A stretch of DNA of 64,000 nucleotides from JABIAG01 sp964561995 (GCA_964561995.1 CAZLQZ010000001.1:1-64000), one strand, 5' to 3'. Shown: positions 9,808 through 20,037, numbered from the stretch's first letter. Numbers and translations are program-made. The notes: generated by a model from the letters alone, not told the origin.

Positions 9808-10050
9808 ATGCAACAAAAAGATAAAACCAAATCATTAGCTTCCCTTATACTTGGTTTATTGTTTTGGGTTCCATTATTCAACTTGTTTTTTGGAATTATT
9901 GGACTTGTAATGGGTCTTGTAGCTTTAAAAGAAATTAAATCTAATCCAAACGAACATGCCGGAATAGGTATGGCACTAGCGGGGATTGTAATGTGTTGTA
10001 TACCCATTTTAGGTGGATTATTCTTATTAATTGAATTTTTATTTTTATGA
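9808..10050 (+). CDS. DUF4190-like small membrane protein
   Basis: About 80 residues: MQQKDKTKSLASLILG, then two transmembrane helices separated by ALKEIKSNPNEHAGIGMALAG. The pattern matches the DUF4190 family of two-helix membrane proteins, where a conserved G.A...G helix follows the loop. I chose the ATG at 9808 rather than the one at 9766, because the upstream box TTTATAAATA (9779-9788) sits about 25 nt before it, and the longer reading would translate the promoter itself. It overlaps the convergent gene by 6 bp. Function unknown. Confidence 0.75.
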   Translation: MQQKDKTKSLASLILGLLFWVPLFNLFFGIIGLVMGLVALKEIKSNPNEHAGIGMALAGIVMCCIPILGGLFLLIEFLFL

Positions 10051-11388
10051 AGTAATATCTGTAAAATAAAAAATATTTATATTTTTGAAATAATTTTGTT
10101 TTTCTAATTTTTTAGTATTGTTTAATTTTTTAAAGATAGTCTCGTTTTGGTCTACATGTTTAAAAAAAACAGTTCTAATTAACCAAACATTTTGTTTAGA
10201 AACATTTTCGAAATTATAATCTCCCTTAACTCCGATAATTTCATCACATTCTTCTTTAAAACACTTTTTTGAGTAGTAATACTTGAATGGTTCGATTTCA
10301 TAAAATGGTTCTATTAAAAAAATATCTCCTTGTTTAGTGTTGTTTTTAATATAACTTAATGTATCTTGCCAATTTGTTTTGCTTGAATTATTTAAATGTT
10401 CAAAGCTTGAGATTGATGATAAAGAGACTAGAATTATAATTATTACAATTGTTTTAGTTTTAGAAAGATTTTGAATCGCTAAAGCAATTAAAAGAATCAA
10501 TGCTGGTAAGACAAATAGAAAATATCTATATACAAACAGTGGCATGAAAATTTTAGAATAAACAAATGTAACAATAATTGGAAATAAAAACCAAAGATAT
10601 AATAGATTTTTTTCTTTTGTGTTTTTCTTAATATTTAATATAATTAAAGAATAAACAATTATTGCAGAAATGATTCCTCCAGATAATTGAGCAAATGTAA
10701 GAAATAAATCTCTAATTAAAGGAGCAGGAATCCAAAAACCTTTGTGTATTATTGCTGCTTGTCCTATCACAAAAGGAATCCATGGCAATAAAAATAAGAT
10801 TATTTTTCCTTGAGTTTTGAACCATTCTTTATGTTTTTTGTAATAGATTAAATACCATATGTTTTGTACTATAAAGATAAAAACTGCAAAAACATGAGTA
10901 TATAATAATAAAATATTGATAAAAATATACTTTTTTGTATCTTTATTTTTCAAGTATTGTGAGAAATAATAAAATGATCCAATAGTTAGTAATACAAATA
11001 AACTATATGCTCTGGCTTCTTGAGAATAGTAAATGTGAGTTGAAGAAAAAGTTAGTAATATGGCAGAAATTATGCCCACTTTTTTAGAAAAAAGCTTTTT
11101 TGCCAAAACTCCTATTGCGAAAATGGATAAAGAACCAAAAATGATTGATAAAGATCTAATTGCAAATTCACTAAATCCAAAAATTCTCACCCAAAACCAT
11201 AAAATGATGTTGTAAAATGGTAAGTTTGTATCTCCTGCAATCCATTTAAGATTTCCAATTAAGCTTTTTTGGGAATGGTATAGACTTATTGCTTCATCTC
11301 CCCACAAACTTTCTAAACCAAGATTATATAATCTTATTAAAAAACTAATTAAAACTAAAATTAATAGAATTTTATAAAATTTTTTCAT
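10045..11388 (-). CDS. PMT-type (GT39/83-like) membrane glycosyltransferase
   Basis: 447 residues with 10-12 membrane segments. The first luminal loop contains LESLWGDEAI, with the acidic pair Asp31-Glu32 that is catalytic in protein O-mannosyl and lipid A aminoarabinose transferases. Such enzymes move a sugar from a polyprenyl-phosphate donor to an extracytoplasmic acceptor. The start overlaps the stop of the upstream dolichyl-phosphate-sugar synthase by 4 bp (ATGA). That coupling suggests the upstream enzyme makes the donor this one uses. Acceptor, protein or glycan, is not known. Confidence 0.8.
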   Translation of the reverse strand: MKKFYKILLILVLISFLIRLYNLGLESLWGDEAISLYHSQKSLIGNLKWIAGDTNLPFYNIILWFWVRIFGFSEFAIRSLSIIFGSLSIFAIGVLAKKLFSKKVGIISAILLTFSSTHIYYSQEARAYSLFVLLTIGSFYYFSQYLKNKDTKKYIFINILLLYTHVFAVFIFIVQNIWYLIYYKKHKEWFKTQGKIILFLLPWIPFVIGQAAIIHKGFWIPAPLIRDLFLTFAQLSGGIISAIIVYSLIILNIKKNTKEKNLLYLWFLFPIIVTFVYSKIFMPLFVYRYFLFVLPALILLIALAIQNLSKTKTIVIIIILVSLSSISSFEHLNNSSKTNWQDTLSYIKNNTKQGDIFLIEPFYEIEPFKYYYSKKCFKEECDEIIGVKGDYNFENVSKQNVWLIRTVFFKHVDQNETIFKKLNNTKKLEKQNYFKNINIFYFTDITS

Positions 11389-12095
11389 TTGTATTTGCCC
11401 ATAATATTGTTATATCTTATTTTTAATAAATCCATTAACATGTTCATGGAGTCTTTAACTGGATTTAATTTTGTATTTTCATCATTTATCCATTCAACTG
11501 GTACTTCTTTAATTAAATATTTATTTTTTTTAGCGAGAAACAACATTTCAACATCGAATCCCCACCTATTTATTGTCATTTTACTAAATATGTTTTTTGC
11601 CACATCTTTTTTTAATAATTTAAATCCACATTGTGTGTCTTTAATGCCTTTTAATGCTATTATTTGAACTAATAAATTAAATATTTTGCCAAGAAAAATT
11701 CTTAATATTGGTTGTTTTTTACTTATTTTAGATTCTTTTAATGCCCTAGATGCTATTACAATATCATAATTTAGATACTTTTCAAAGTTTTTAAGTTCTT
11801 TAATTGGTGTTGAAAGGTCCGCATCACTGAATAATACGTAATCTTTTTTTGCATTCAAAATGCCTTTTTTTACAGAATAACCTTTTCCCATATTTTTTTT
11901 ATTTTTTAAAATTCTTATTTTCTTATTTTTTTTAATTTTTTTTAGCTCATATTGTGTTTTATCTTTAGAATTATCATCAATTATAATAATTTCAAAATCA
12001 TAATTCTCTTTTTTTAAAAATTTTAAAATTTTATAAACTGTTTTCCTAATATTTTTTTCTTCATTGTATGTAGGAATAACAATTGAAACGTTCAT
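11385..12095 (-). CDS. Dolichyl-phosphate hexose synthase, GT2 family
   Basis: 236 residues with the GT-A fold of dolichyl-phosphate mannose/glucose synthases: VSIVIPTYNEEKNI at the N-terminus, IIIDDNSKD near 40, the metal-binding DAD at 91-93 followed by LSTP, and a late R.GFDVEMLF segment. The LSTP context is more like ALG5-type glucosyl than mannosyl synthases, but I would not separate them by eye. No C-terminal transmembrane domain is present. TATA box ATTTAAATA lies 25 nt upstream. It is the first gene of a two-gene operon with the PMT-like transferase. Confidence 0.82.
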   Translation of the reverse strand: MNVSIVIPTYNEEKNIRKTVYKILKFLKKENYDFEIIIIDDNSKDKTQYELKKIKKNKKIRILKNKKNMGKGYSVKKGILNAKKDYVLFSDADLSTPIKELKNFEKYLNYDIVIASRALKESKISKKQPILRIFLGKIFNLLVQIIALKGIKDTQCGFKLLKKDVAKNIFSKMTINRWGFDVEMLFLAKKNKYLIKEVPVEWINDENTKLNPVKDSMNMLMDLLKIRYNNIMGKYK

Positions 12096-12173
12096 TTTTT
12101 ATTTAATTATGATTACATTTAAATACCTTTTTAATTTAAGAAAATTTAAAAACCCCCATTTTATTAGTAATTT

Positions 12174-13403
12174 ATGGATTTATTTATGGGCGTGGGAACT
12201 GTAATCTTCTTTATATTATTTGTATTTCTTATATTTTTATTTACTTTATTCATTATTGCACGTTTTAAAAAGGAAAAAGAGATTTTTTTCCAACCTTATA
12301 TCGATGTTGTTGTTCCTGTTTATAATGAGGGAAAAAGCATGAAAGAATGCTTAGATTCAATTTTTAATTCAAATTATCCTAAAGAAAAAATGAGGGTTAC
12401 TATTGTTGATGATGGTTCAACAGATAATAGTGTAGAAATTGCAAGTTCTTATGATTTAAATATTATCAAACAAAATCATTTAGGTAAAGTAGAAGCATTA
12501 AATAATGGGGTTAAAAATTCAAAATCTGAATTTATTGTTACAATTGATGCCGATACAATTCTTGATCCTAATTTTTTTACTGAGATGATTAAACCATTTT
12601 ATAGGCATGATGTGGGTGCTACTTCTGGTGCTGTCAAAGTTAAAAATCGTCATACTTTGATGGGTATGTTTCAAAACATCGAATATCATAATAACAATCT
12701 TATCAGAAATAGTTTTTCTCAGGTTTTTAATAGTGGAATTTGGTTTTTTGGAAGTTTAGCAGCATATAGAAAATCAGTAATTGAAGAAATTGGTTATTTT
12801 AAAAAAGATACAATTTGTGAAGATATGGATGTGGCTTTAGAAATAAAAAAAGCAGGTTATAAAACCATTAATGTTCCAAAAGCAGAAGGGTATACAATTG
12901 TTCCAGAAACATTTAAACAGTATCTTTCTCAAAGAAAAAGATGGTGGATTGGCGGGTTGCAATCTTTAAACAAGAATCGTTCTATGTTTATTAAACATGA
13001 CCTGTCTACTAAGTTTTTATTTGTAAACCAATTTTGGTGGAGTTTTTATGCTTTTATTTCATTACCCATTATAATATATCAAGTTAATTTTTGGATGCCA
13101 AGTGGTAATTTTTTAGAAGTTTTTTTTTATTTATTTAGGTGGTTTACTTATATTGGGCCCTTTTATGTATTATATAAAATACCTCAGTGGGGAGTAAATT
13201 ATTATAATATTTTTGGAGTATTGTCTGGAATAATTAGTTTAGTGATGGTTCTATCTGCAATTAAAATATTTAATGATAAAATTACTTTTAAAAATCTTAT
13301 TGCAATATTTTTTTATTTTCCTTATACTATTTTTTCAAATTTGATAGTTTGTATAAGTATGTTGACTCATAATCCTAAAAAACCTAAACATTTTATTAAG
13401 TAG
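12174..13403 (+). CDS. Processive GT2 membrane glycosyltransferase (cellulose/hyaluronan synthase-like)
   Basis: 409 residues: N-terminal membrane helix (about 6-30), GT-A domain with VVVPVYNEG (45-53), DAD at 125-127, ED at 216-217 and QRKRW at 253-257 (the QxxRW motif), then three or four C-terminal helices. That set of motifs identifies processive inverting GT2 synthases that polymerise and extrude a polysaccharide. A box AATTTAAAAA about 26 nt upstream supports the start. The adjacent downstream gene encodes another such synthase. The polymer is unknown. Confidence 0.85.
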   Translation: MDLFMGVGTVIFFILFVFLIFLFTLFIIARFKKEKEIFFQPYIDVVVPVYNEGKSMKECLDSIFNSNYPKEKMRVTIVDDGSTDNSVEIASSYDLNIIKQNHLGKVEALNNGVKNSKSEFIVTIDADTILDPNFFTEMIKPFYRHDVGATSGAVKVKNRHTLMGMFQNIEYHNNNLIRNSFSQVFNSGIWFFGSLAAYRKSVIEEIGYFKKDTICEDMDVALEIKKAGYKTINVPKAEGYTIVPETFKQYLSQRKRWWIGGLQSLNKNRSMFIKHDLSTKFLFVNQFWWSFYAFISLPIIIYQVNFWMPSGNFLEVFFYLFRWFTYIGPFYVLYKIPQWGVNYYNIFGVLSGIISLVMVLSAIKIFNDKITFKNLIAIFFYFPYTIFSNLIVCISMLTHNPKKPKHFIK

Positions 13404-13479
13404 AAAAACAGTTTAAAAGAACGCAATATTTTTAAAGGCAAGCATATCATTTATGCTAATTAAGAAATTTAGATAAAAA

Positions 13480-14853
13480 ATGGCAATAGGACAACAAGTA
13501 ACGCAATTATTTTCAATTGATGCAATATCAAATTTTTATTATTCAACTGGAAAAGAGTGGATAGGTGCATATACCCTGTGGGGTAGAGGATTTCTTGATA
13601 TAATGCACATTATATTTAATAATATTTTTTACTTTTTTTTGTTTATTACCGTTGTGGTTTCTGCTTTGTTTTATATTATGACAATTTATAGTGTTTTTAG
13701 TAAGAAAAAGAATGAAAAAGAAAAAGATTTTATTCCCGAAAAAGCACCTTTTGTAACTATTCAAATTCCTACTTATAATGAACTGGCAGCATTAAATTGC
13801 GCTTCAAGAGCATTAAATTTTGATTATCCTAAAGATAGATATGAAATTATGATTGGAGACGATAGTAATAAACCAGAAATATCACAAAAGATTAATGATT
13901 TTGCAGCCCAACATGATTTGGTTAGAGTTATTAAAAGAGAAAAAAATGTTGGATTTAAACCGGGAAACTTAAGCAATATGCTTAAGTATTCTAAGGGTGA
14001 ATTTTTTGTTTTGTTTGATTCGGATTTTTTACCCGAAAAAGATTTTTTAAGAAGAATAATTGCTCCTTTTCAATATGATCCCGAACTTTCTGTTGTTCAA
14101 TCAAGATGGAAAATAATTAAGCCAAATACTAATTTGATAACCATTTTGGGTGCTACAATGAGTAAAGCATTTCATTTTTTAGTTATGCCTTTTGTTAAAG
14201 ATTATGGTAAAATTTCATTTCTATGCGGTTCCGGAGAGGCTATTAGAAGAGAACACTTAGTCGATGCGGGCGGATGGACTTCTGGTTGTTTAACTGAAGA
14301 TATTGAATGTTCAATACGCTTGTTAACAAAAGGAAGAAAGTTAACGTATTTAGAAGATTTAGAATGTGAGTGCGAAGTACCTTATACTTCAACAGATCTT
14401 TATAAACAGCAAATGAGATGGGCATATGGAGTTATACATGCCGTTAAAACACATTTTAAGAGAATTATGTTTAGTAAGGTAGATTTTAGAAAGAAATTTG
14501 CAATTTTTACGTTTTGTTCAGGATATGTTTTATCTTTATTAATTATGCTTTTGTTTATTTTTGGTACGTTAAGTTTTATAACTCATGCGCCAGGTCCTGT
14601 AGATTTATCGAGATTTCTTGGTGAGTTTGTAAGAAATGTGGTTTTAACTTCAGGTTTACTTGTTGCAAGCATTTTTGCAGTTTTTAAAGATAAAGATATT
14701 AAAAGAATCGATAAGGTAATTGCTTCATCATTAAGTTATGGATTGGTTGTTACTTTGTTTGTTAATATTGGAATCTTTAAGGTTTTAGCTAATCAACCTA
14801 TGAAATGGTACATGTTAGGTAAAAAAGGTAATGAATCTTCTTCTTCAGAATAA
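13480..14853 (+). CDS. Processive GT2 membrane glycosyltransferase (cellulose synthase-like)
   Basis: 457 residues. A helix at about 45-70 precedes the GT-A domain with IQIPTYNE (94-101), DSD at 180-182, TED at 272-274 and QQMRW at 310-314, followed by three C-terminal helices. All four D, D, TED, QxxRW elements of cellulose-synthase-type enzymes are present. It differs from the upstream synthase by a longer N-terminal extension, so it is not a recent duplicate. Both likely build surface polysaccharide across the membrane. The Ser-rich last residues (ESSSSE) have no clear meaning. Confidence 0.85.
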   Translation: MAIGQQVTQLFSIDAISNFYYSTGKEWIGAYTLWGRGFLDIMHIIFNNIFYFFLFITVVVSALFYIMTIYSVFSKKKNEKEKDFIPEKAPFVTIQIPTYNELAALNCASRALNFDYPKDRYEIMIGDDSNKPEISQKINDFAAQHDLVRVIKREKNVGFKPGNLSNMLKYSKGEFFVLFDSDFLPEKDFLRRIIAPFQYDPELSVVQSRWKIIKPNTNLITILGATMSKAFHFLVMPFVKDYGKISFLCGSGEAIRREHLVDAGGWTSGCLTEDIECSIRLLTKGRKLTYLEDLECECEVPYTSTDLYKQQMRWAYGVIHAVKTHFKRIMFSKVDFRKKFAIFTFCSGYVLSLLIMLLFIFGTLSFITHAPGPVDLSRFLGEFVRNVVLTSGLLVASIFAVFKDKDIKRIDKVIASSLSYGLVVTLFVNIGIFKVLANQPMKWYMLGKKGNESSSSE

Positions 14854-14902
14854 ATAATGTATCAAATATATCTTTTTATATTGAATCTGTCTAAATAATG
14901 TT

Positions 14903-16201
14903 ATGAAAAAGATATTAATTATTTTACTTCTTTTATTTATATCAATTAATGTAGCAATTATTTTTAAAACTCCTTTAGTTAGTTGGGATGAAGCAGTTTA
15001 TATTGGAATTGGAAAATTTATTTTTTCTAATGCTCAGTCTGGATTATTTGAATCATTTAGGCCCTTATTTCTTTCTTTTATTTTGGGAGGAATATGGAAG
15101 CTAGGTCTTAATGCTGTTTCTTTTGGAAGAGCAATTGTTTTATTGTTTAGTGCAGGTAATTTAATATTATTTTATCTTATTGCAAAAAAGTACACTACCA
15201 AAAATTTAGCCATTATGGGGTTAATTATATTTGCATTAGTGCCTATTTATTTTGATTTTTCAACTAAAATTATGACCGGTGTTGTTGCGAGTTTTTTTGT
15301 ATTGTTGAGCTTTTATTATTTTTTAAAAGGCAAGTATTCTCTTGTTGCATTTTTTTCAGGGTTAGCAACATTAACCAGATTTCCCGCAGGCATTTTTTTT
15401 ATCTTTTTTTTATTGTGGAGTTTGAAAAAGAAAAAGTTTATTTTTATAAAAATGATTTTTTTGTTTTTAATTACAATTTCTCCATTTTTTTTAGTTAATA
15501 TTTTTTTTGGAAATGGTTTAATTAAACCTTTACTCGATGCTATTTCTCATCAAAATAATTATGTTTTTTCTCAAGATTTTTTTTTTTATCCTAAACTTTT
15601 ATTTTTGAGTTCGATTTTTCTGGTTTTTTCTTTACCTGGTTTGTATTATTCTATTAAAAATAAAAGGTATGAATTGTTTTTTTTCTCAATAATTCCTTTA
15701 TTATATTTTACTTATATTGTTAATAAACAATTAAGATTTGTGAATTTGTTTTTACCTTTTGTAGTTTTAATTGCGGTTTATGGTTTTTATCATATGCTTA
15801 AAAAATCCAAAACAAATCCATTAAATTCATTGGCACTATTATTATTTGTTTTAATCTCACTGGGAATTTCAGTTAATATGATTTCTGATGTTAAATTTGA
15901 TTCAAATATTGGTCCTTATGAGTTTTTTTCAGAAAAAGGATTAACTATCATTACTGGTAATCCTATTTTTACCGCTTATTCTGATAACAAATTTATTCCA
16001 GTTTATTTTGATGTTTACAAAGGATATGATTCTTTTGTTTTTTATCAAGATCAGGTTGATTATTATATTTTATCTGATGTTTATCCTTGTGAAACTTATC
16101 TTGACCCAGAAAGCTGTAAAAGAACTAAGAATGAGTTGATAAACAAGTTCTTATCAAAGAATTATGTTGAAACTATACAACAATATTATATTTTTGATTA
16201 A
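14903..16201 (+). CDS. PMT-like membrane glycosyltransferase
   Basis: 432 residues with a dozen hydrophobic segments. The first loop reads LVSWDEAVYIGIG with Asp29-Glu30, the catalytic acidic pair of GT39/83-type polyprenyl-phosphate-sugar transferases. The soluble C-terminal tail of about 100 residues contains three cysteines, two of them in PCETYLDPESCK, which could form an extracytoplasmic disulfide. Placement next to two polysaccharide synthases suggests decoration of the polymer or its carrier. It is the third protein of this class in the island. Confidence 0.75.
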   Translation: MKKILIILLLLFISINVAIIFKTPLVSWDEAVYIGIGKFIFSNAQSGLFESFRPLFLSFILGGIWKLGLNAVSFGRAIVLLFSAGNLILFYLIAKKYTTKNLAIMGLIIFALVPIYFDFSTKIMTGVVASFFVLLSFYYFLKGKYSLVAFFSGLATLTRFPAGIFFIFFLLWSLKKKKFIFIKMIFLFLITISPFFLVNIFFGNGLIKPLLDAISHQNNYVFSQDFFFYPKLLFLSSIFLVFSLPGLYYSIKNKRYELFFFSIIPLLYFTYIVNKQLRFVNLFLPFVVLIAVYGFYHMLKKSKTNPLNSLALLLFVLISLGISVNMISDVKFDSNIGPYEFFSEKGLTIITGNPIFTAYSDNKFIPVYFDVYKGYDSFVFYQDQVDYYILSDVYPCETYLDPESCKRTKNELINKFLSKNYVETIQQYYIFD

Positions 16202-16258
16202 TTTATAAAATATTTATTTTTGACAACATTTTTAAAAGAATTATAATTTCTTTCTCTT

Positions 16259-18004
16259 ATGCTAAGAAAACCTATTATTACTGTTGTTGGTCATGTAGAC
16301 CATGGAAAAACGACCTTATTGGATTCAATTAGGGATACAACTGTAACAGATGGTGAGGCAGGCAAAATTACTCAGGCAATTGGTGCTTCAATAATTCCAG
16401 TTGAAACAGTAAAAAGGGTTTGTGGAGATTTATTAAAAATTGATCTTAAAATTCCTGGTTTATTATTTATTGATACTCCTGGTCATGCAGCATTTTCTAC
16501 ATTAAGAAAAAGGGGCGGAAGTTTAGCTGATATTGCAATTTTAATTGTTGATATTAATGAAGGATTTATGCCTCAAACTGAAGAAGCAATAGAAATTCTA
16601 AAAGCAGAAAAAACTCCTTTTATAATTGCTGCAAATAAGATAGATTTAATTCAAGGTTGGAAAGATAACGATTGTCATTTAATACAAAAAATAGCTTCTC
16701 AAACGCCTCAAGTTCAAAAACAATTTGAAACAAAATTGTACGAATTGGTTGGAAAATTGCATGAAAAATTTGAAGTTAATGCTGATAGGTTTGATAGAGT
16801 TCAAGATTATACAAAACAAGTTGCAATAGTTCCAATTTCAGCTTTATCTAGTCAAGGTTTACCTGAATTATTGATGGTTTTAATTGGATTAGTTCAAAAA
16901 TACTTAGAACAATGTTTAGAATGTAATTTGCAAGGAAACGCTAAAGGAACAATTTTGGAAGTTAAAGACCAAAAAGGTGTTGGAAAAGTATTAGATGTGA
17001 TTATTTATGATGGAAGTTTAAAGCAAGGCGATCAAATCATGATTGGCGGAATTAATGGTCCAATAACTACTAAAGTACGAGGATTGTTTGAACCTGCCGC
17101 CCACACTGAAATGATGGAAAAGAAAGCTAAGTATCAATCTGTAAAGGAAGTAATTGCTGCAACCGGTGTTAGAATTTTAGCACCAAATGTTGAACAAGTT
17201 ATTTCAGGAATGCCTATTGTATCTTGTAGGGGTGCTGATACAAAAACTTGCGAAATTGATGTTCAAGATCAAATTAATGAAGTTTTAATTGAAACAGACT
17301 CTCAAGGAATTATAATAAAAGCCGATACTTTAGGAAGTTTAGAAGCTTTAATTTCTTTAATTAGAGAAAAAGGCGTAGAAATAAGAAAAGCAACTTTAGG
17401 TAATATTAGTAAAAAAGATATTGCAGATGCTGAATCAAATTATGATGCAGATCCATTAAAATCTGTAATTTTAGCATTTAATATTGATGATGAACCTTCT
17501 ACTGATAAAGTTAAAATAATTAATTCAACAATAATCTATAAGGTAATTGAGGAATTTGAATTGTGGCAAGAGTACATGAAGAAAAAAGAAGAAGAAGAAG
17601 AGTTAGGTAAATTAATTACTCCTTGTAAAATTGATGTTATGAAGGGATATACTTTTAGACAATCTAATCCTGCAATTGTTGGTGTTTCAGTAGAAATTGG
17701 AACTTTGAAAACAGGAATGCCGTTGATGAATAAACAAGGAAAGAAAGTTACAACCGTTAAAGGTTTACAAGAAGAACAAGAAAGTAAATCTAAGGCCGAA
17801 AAAGGAAAACAGGTTGCATGTTCTATGGAAAATGTTACAGTTGGAAGGCAAGTTCATGAAGGCGATACCTTATATTCTTCAATGCCTGAATCAGATTTTA
17901 GAAAATTAAAAGAACTAAAACATTTACTTTCAAAAGAAGAATTGACAATTCTTAAAGAAATTGCTTTAATAAAAAGAGAAATTAATCCCATGTGGGGCGT
18001 TTAG
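16259..18004 (+). CDS. infB: Translation initiation factor aIF5B (IF-2)
   Basis: 581 residues, the expected size for archaeal IF5B without an N-terminal extension. The GTPase domain has GHVDHGKT (11-18), DTPGHAAF and NKIDL; two beta-barrel domains and a helical C-terminal region ending in MWGV follow, as in archaeal and eukaryotic eIF5B. It promotes subunit joining and initiator tRNA positioning. There is no intein in the G domain, where some archaea carry one. The box TTTTTAAAAG about 26 nt upstream marks a leaderless start. A housekeeping gene at the boundary of the glycan island. Confidence 0.95.
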   Translation: MLRKPIITVVGHVDHGKTTLLDSIRDTTVTDGEAGKITQAIGASIIPVETVKRVCGDLLKIDLKIPGLLFIDTPGHAAFSTLRKRGGSLADIAILIVDINEGFMPQTEEAIEILKAEKTPFIIAANKIDLIQGWKDNDCHLIQKIASQTPQVQKQFETKLYELVGKLHEKFEVNADRFDRVQDYTKQVAIVPISALSSQGLPELLMVLIGLVQKYLEQCLECNLQGNAKGTILEVKDQKGVGKVLDVIIYDGSLKQGDQIMIGGINGPITTKVRGLFEPAAHTEMMEKKAKYQSVKEVIAATGVRILAPNVEQVISGMPIVSCRGADTKTCEIDVQDQINEVLIETDSQGIIIKADTLGSLEALISLIREKGVEIRKATLGNISKKDIADAESNYDADPLKSVILAFNIDDEPSTDKVKIINSTIIYKVIEEFELWQEYMKKKEEEEELGKLITPCKIDVMKGYTFRQSNPAIVGVSVEIGTLKTGMPLMNKQGKKVTTVKGLQEEQESKSKAEKGKQVACSMENVTVGRQVHEGDTLYSSMPESDFRKLKELKHLLSKEELTILKEIALIKREINPMWGV

Positions 18005-18044
18005 AAACATTTAAATAGACTTTTTTCTATAATTATATTTAACG

Positions 18045-18839
18045 ATGAATTTTAGTGCTGGATTTAAAAAAATAAAAGGTGATGCTACATTATTGGCTGA
18101 AAATCATCATATAGTTATGAGTTTTGTAGATCAACAAAAACGTAATCCTTCTTTATTGAACAATTCAGATTGGGTTCAAGAATTTCAAAATGAATGTCAA
18201 GATATGATTAACCATTTATTTTTTGTTCAAAAAGACATAATTAAAGGTTTAATTTCCGTTGGTGTTCTTTTAAATATTATCCATAACCTTCCTAATGTTA
18301 AAAAAACACATCTTTTACAAACATATTTTAATGAAAAAGAAAAAGTTTTGGTAAATTTACATAATTATTTTTTTAAATTATTACGTGATGTCCCATTAAG
18401 GGAACAATCTAGAAGAAAAAATCGATTGAGAGGTTTTTTGGGTAATGTGGTAAGTGATAAAAAAGAAGAAAAACAAGAAATTATAGAAGGAAGGTGTCTT
18501 CGTTCTGAATTTATTGCATTTGTTAAAAACTTAAAAAAAATGAAAAGCTTTTATTCTGATAATAAAAATATTGATCCCGCTAAGGTTTGGGCTAAATTAA
18601 GAGAACATCTGATTTTTGATCATGAAGAACTTGCAAATCCACAACATAATGTTGGATTAGATAAAGATAAAAGTATTTTATACCATTCTAAACATTTGTT
18701 TATGATAACAATTGATATGGCTTTTGATCTTAAAGAAGCTCTTCTAAAAATAAATCGTCCAGAAATCTTTCAAGAAACAATTGATGATTTAGAAAACATG
18801 GAAAAAAAACAAAAAAAGTTAGCCAAAAGAGCTGCATAA
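18045..18839 (+). CDS. Hypothetical helical protein
   Basis: 264 residues, predicted almost wholly alpha-helical and soluble. Notable segments are ENHHIVMSFVDQ near the start, a basic RRKNRLRG patch near 121-128, LREHLIFDHEEL near 186-197, and a Lys-rich C-terminus. Scattered His-Asp/Glu pairs recall four-helix metal-binding bundles such as hemerythrin-like proteins, but the ligand pattern is not convincing and I do not assign it. It starts 41 bp after aIF5B with its own TATA-like box ATTTAAATAG. Confidence 0.6.
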   Translation: MNFSAGFKKIKGDATLLAENHHIVMSFVDQQKRNPSLLNNSDWVQEFQNECQDMINHLFFVQKDIIKGLISVGVLLNIIHNLPNVKKTHLLQTYFNEKEKVLVNLHNYFFKLLRDVPLREQSRRKNRLRGFLGNVVSDKKEEKQEIIEGRCLRSEFIAFVKNLKKMKSFYSDNKNIDPAKVWAKLREHLIFDHEELANPQHNVGLDKDKSILYHSKHLFMITIDMAFDLKEALLKINRPEIFQETIDDLENMEKKQKKLAKRAA

Positions 18840-19023
18840 TTCTTTAATATTTTTAATAACTTGTTTTATTTCTAAATTAAGTCTTATTATTGAATTAAGT
18901 TTATTTATTTTTGTTAGAGTTCTTTTTTTTATTTTATTAAGATTACAATCTTTTTTCTTATTATTTCAAATATTTTCCTAAAAAATGACAATCTTTATAT
19001 TTAATATTTCATTCTTTTTGTTT

Positions 19024-19443
19024 ATGGCATTTAGAAATTGTTATAATTTTAAAAATAGGCCTTTGCGGTTATACACTCATCGTTTTGGTGAAGAACTTTT
19101 CAATAATTCTATTGAAGCGTTTTGTTATACTGAAGCTGCATTAGCAACTCTTGATAGTGTTGCACCAGATTCTCTTTTTTATATTGCTGTTACATGGGGC
19201 GATAAAAAAACTAAATCTAGAATTTGTGATCTGTTTGCATATTCTGGTATTAACGAATGGCCTGGTAATCCTGATGTTTCTTCTTGGATTTTTAATGAAG
19301 GTGTTTTAAAACAAGAAAATCCAATTACGTGTGGTGATACAATGATTTTATTAGGTTTGGAAGAACAATATAGAAGGAGTTGTTCTGATTTGTCCACTTA
19401 TTTATCAAATGGACCAGTACTTCCTAAAGAATTGCTAAATTAA
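19024..19443 (+). CDS. Hypothetical protein
   Basis: About 139 residues beginning MAFRNCYNF. No family recognised. It contains several Cys residues (NCY, FCY, ICD, TCG, SCS) and is mixed alpha/beta in appearance. The ATG at 19024 is favoured over the one at 18985 because TTTATATTTA (18993-19002) lies about 26 nt upstream and would otherwise be translated. It converges with the CDP-archaeol synthase gene, leaving one base between the stops. Confidence 0.55.
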   Translation: MAFRNCYNFKNRPLRLYTHRFGEELFNNSIEAFCYTEAALATLDSVAPDSLFYIAVTWGDKKTKSRICDLFAYSGINEWPGNPDVSSWIFNEGVLKQENPITCGDTMILLGLEEQYRRSCSDLSTYLSNGPVLPKELLN

Positions 19444-19444
19444 A

Positions 19445-19963
19445 TTAAAATTTATTCTTTTTTATTTTCATCAAAAACCCTAATAAATTAATTAAGGGAT
19501 GTAGTATTCCGAAAAGAATTATTGAAGTAATTATAACATTTAAAGGTATAAAATAAACAAATCCGGTTAATATTATGCTGCCTAATACCCAATCTATTTG
19601 ATCAAAAGGTATAAGAGATTTTCCTGGTTTAATATCCAATTGCCTTTTAAAAAAACTTTCAATTACATCTCCTAATAAAGCACCAAAACCTAATAATAAA
19701 CCTAATAAAATTATATTATTATATCCTATAATATTATCTAAATGAAATAAAGATTCAATATAAACTGTCAAAATACTCATTAAGGTTCCAAAAAAAAAAC
19801 CTCTATATGTTTTATTTTTACCAAATAGTGGTTTTTTTCTAAATTTCATACCTAAGTCAACAGGATAATTAAGAAAATTTATTTTTTTAAACAAAACTGG
19901 AGACATGTTAGCAACTCCTGCAGGCAATAATAACCAAAATGTTTGAAGTATTAAACTGATCAT
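19445..19963 (-). CDS. carS: CDP-archaeol synthase
   Basis: 172 residues, the normal size of archaeal CarS. Five membrane helices and the loop motif GKNKTYRG (48-55) followed by GD(V)IESFFKR are diagnostic of this CdsA-like family. CarS transfers CMP from CTP to unsaturated archaetidic acid, giving the CDP-archaeol precursor of all polar ether lipids. The two CDP-alcohol phosphatidyltransferases at 22.7-24 kb would consume this product. A TATA box ATTTAAATATT lies 27 nt upstream. Confidence 0.9.
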   Translation of the reverse strand: MISLILQTFWLLLPAGVANMSPVLFKKINFLNYPVDLGMKFRKKPLFGKNKTYRGFFFGTLMSILTVYIESLFHLDNIIGYNNIILLGLLLGFGALLGDVIESFFKRQLDIKPGKSLIPFDQIDWVLGSIILTGFVYFIPLNVIITSIILFGILHPLINLLGFLMKIKKNKF

Positions 19964-20037
19964 GATTTTTCATTAATTAACTTATTTAAATATTTTTTCA
20001 CAAAATCTTTAAATAAAAGCAAATTTATTAACTATAA

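Noticed and set aside
18840..18960. About 43 minus-strand codons open in the gap after the helical hypothetical gene, Lys/Ile/Asn-rich.
   Set aside because: No start codon or TATA-like box in a usable position; explained by A/T-rich composition.
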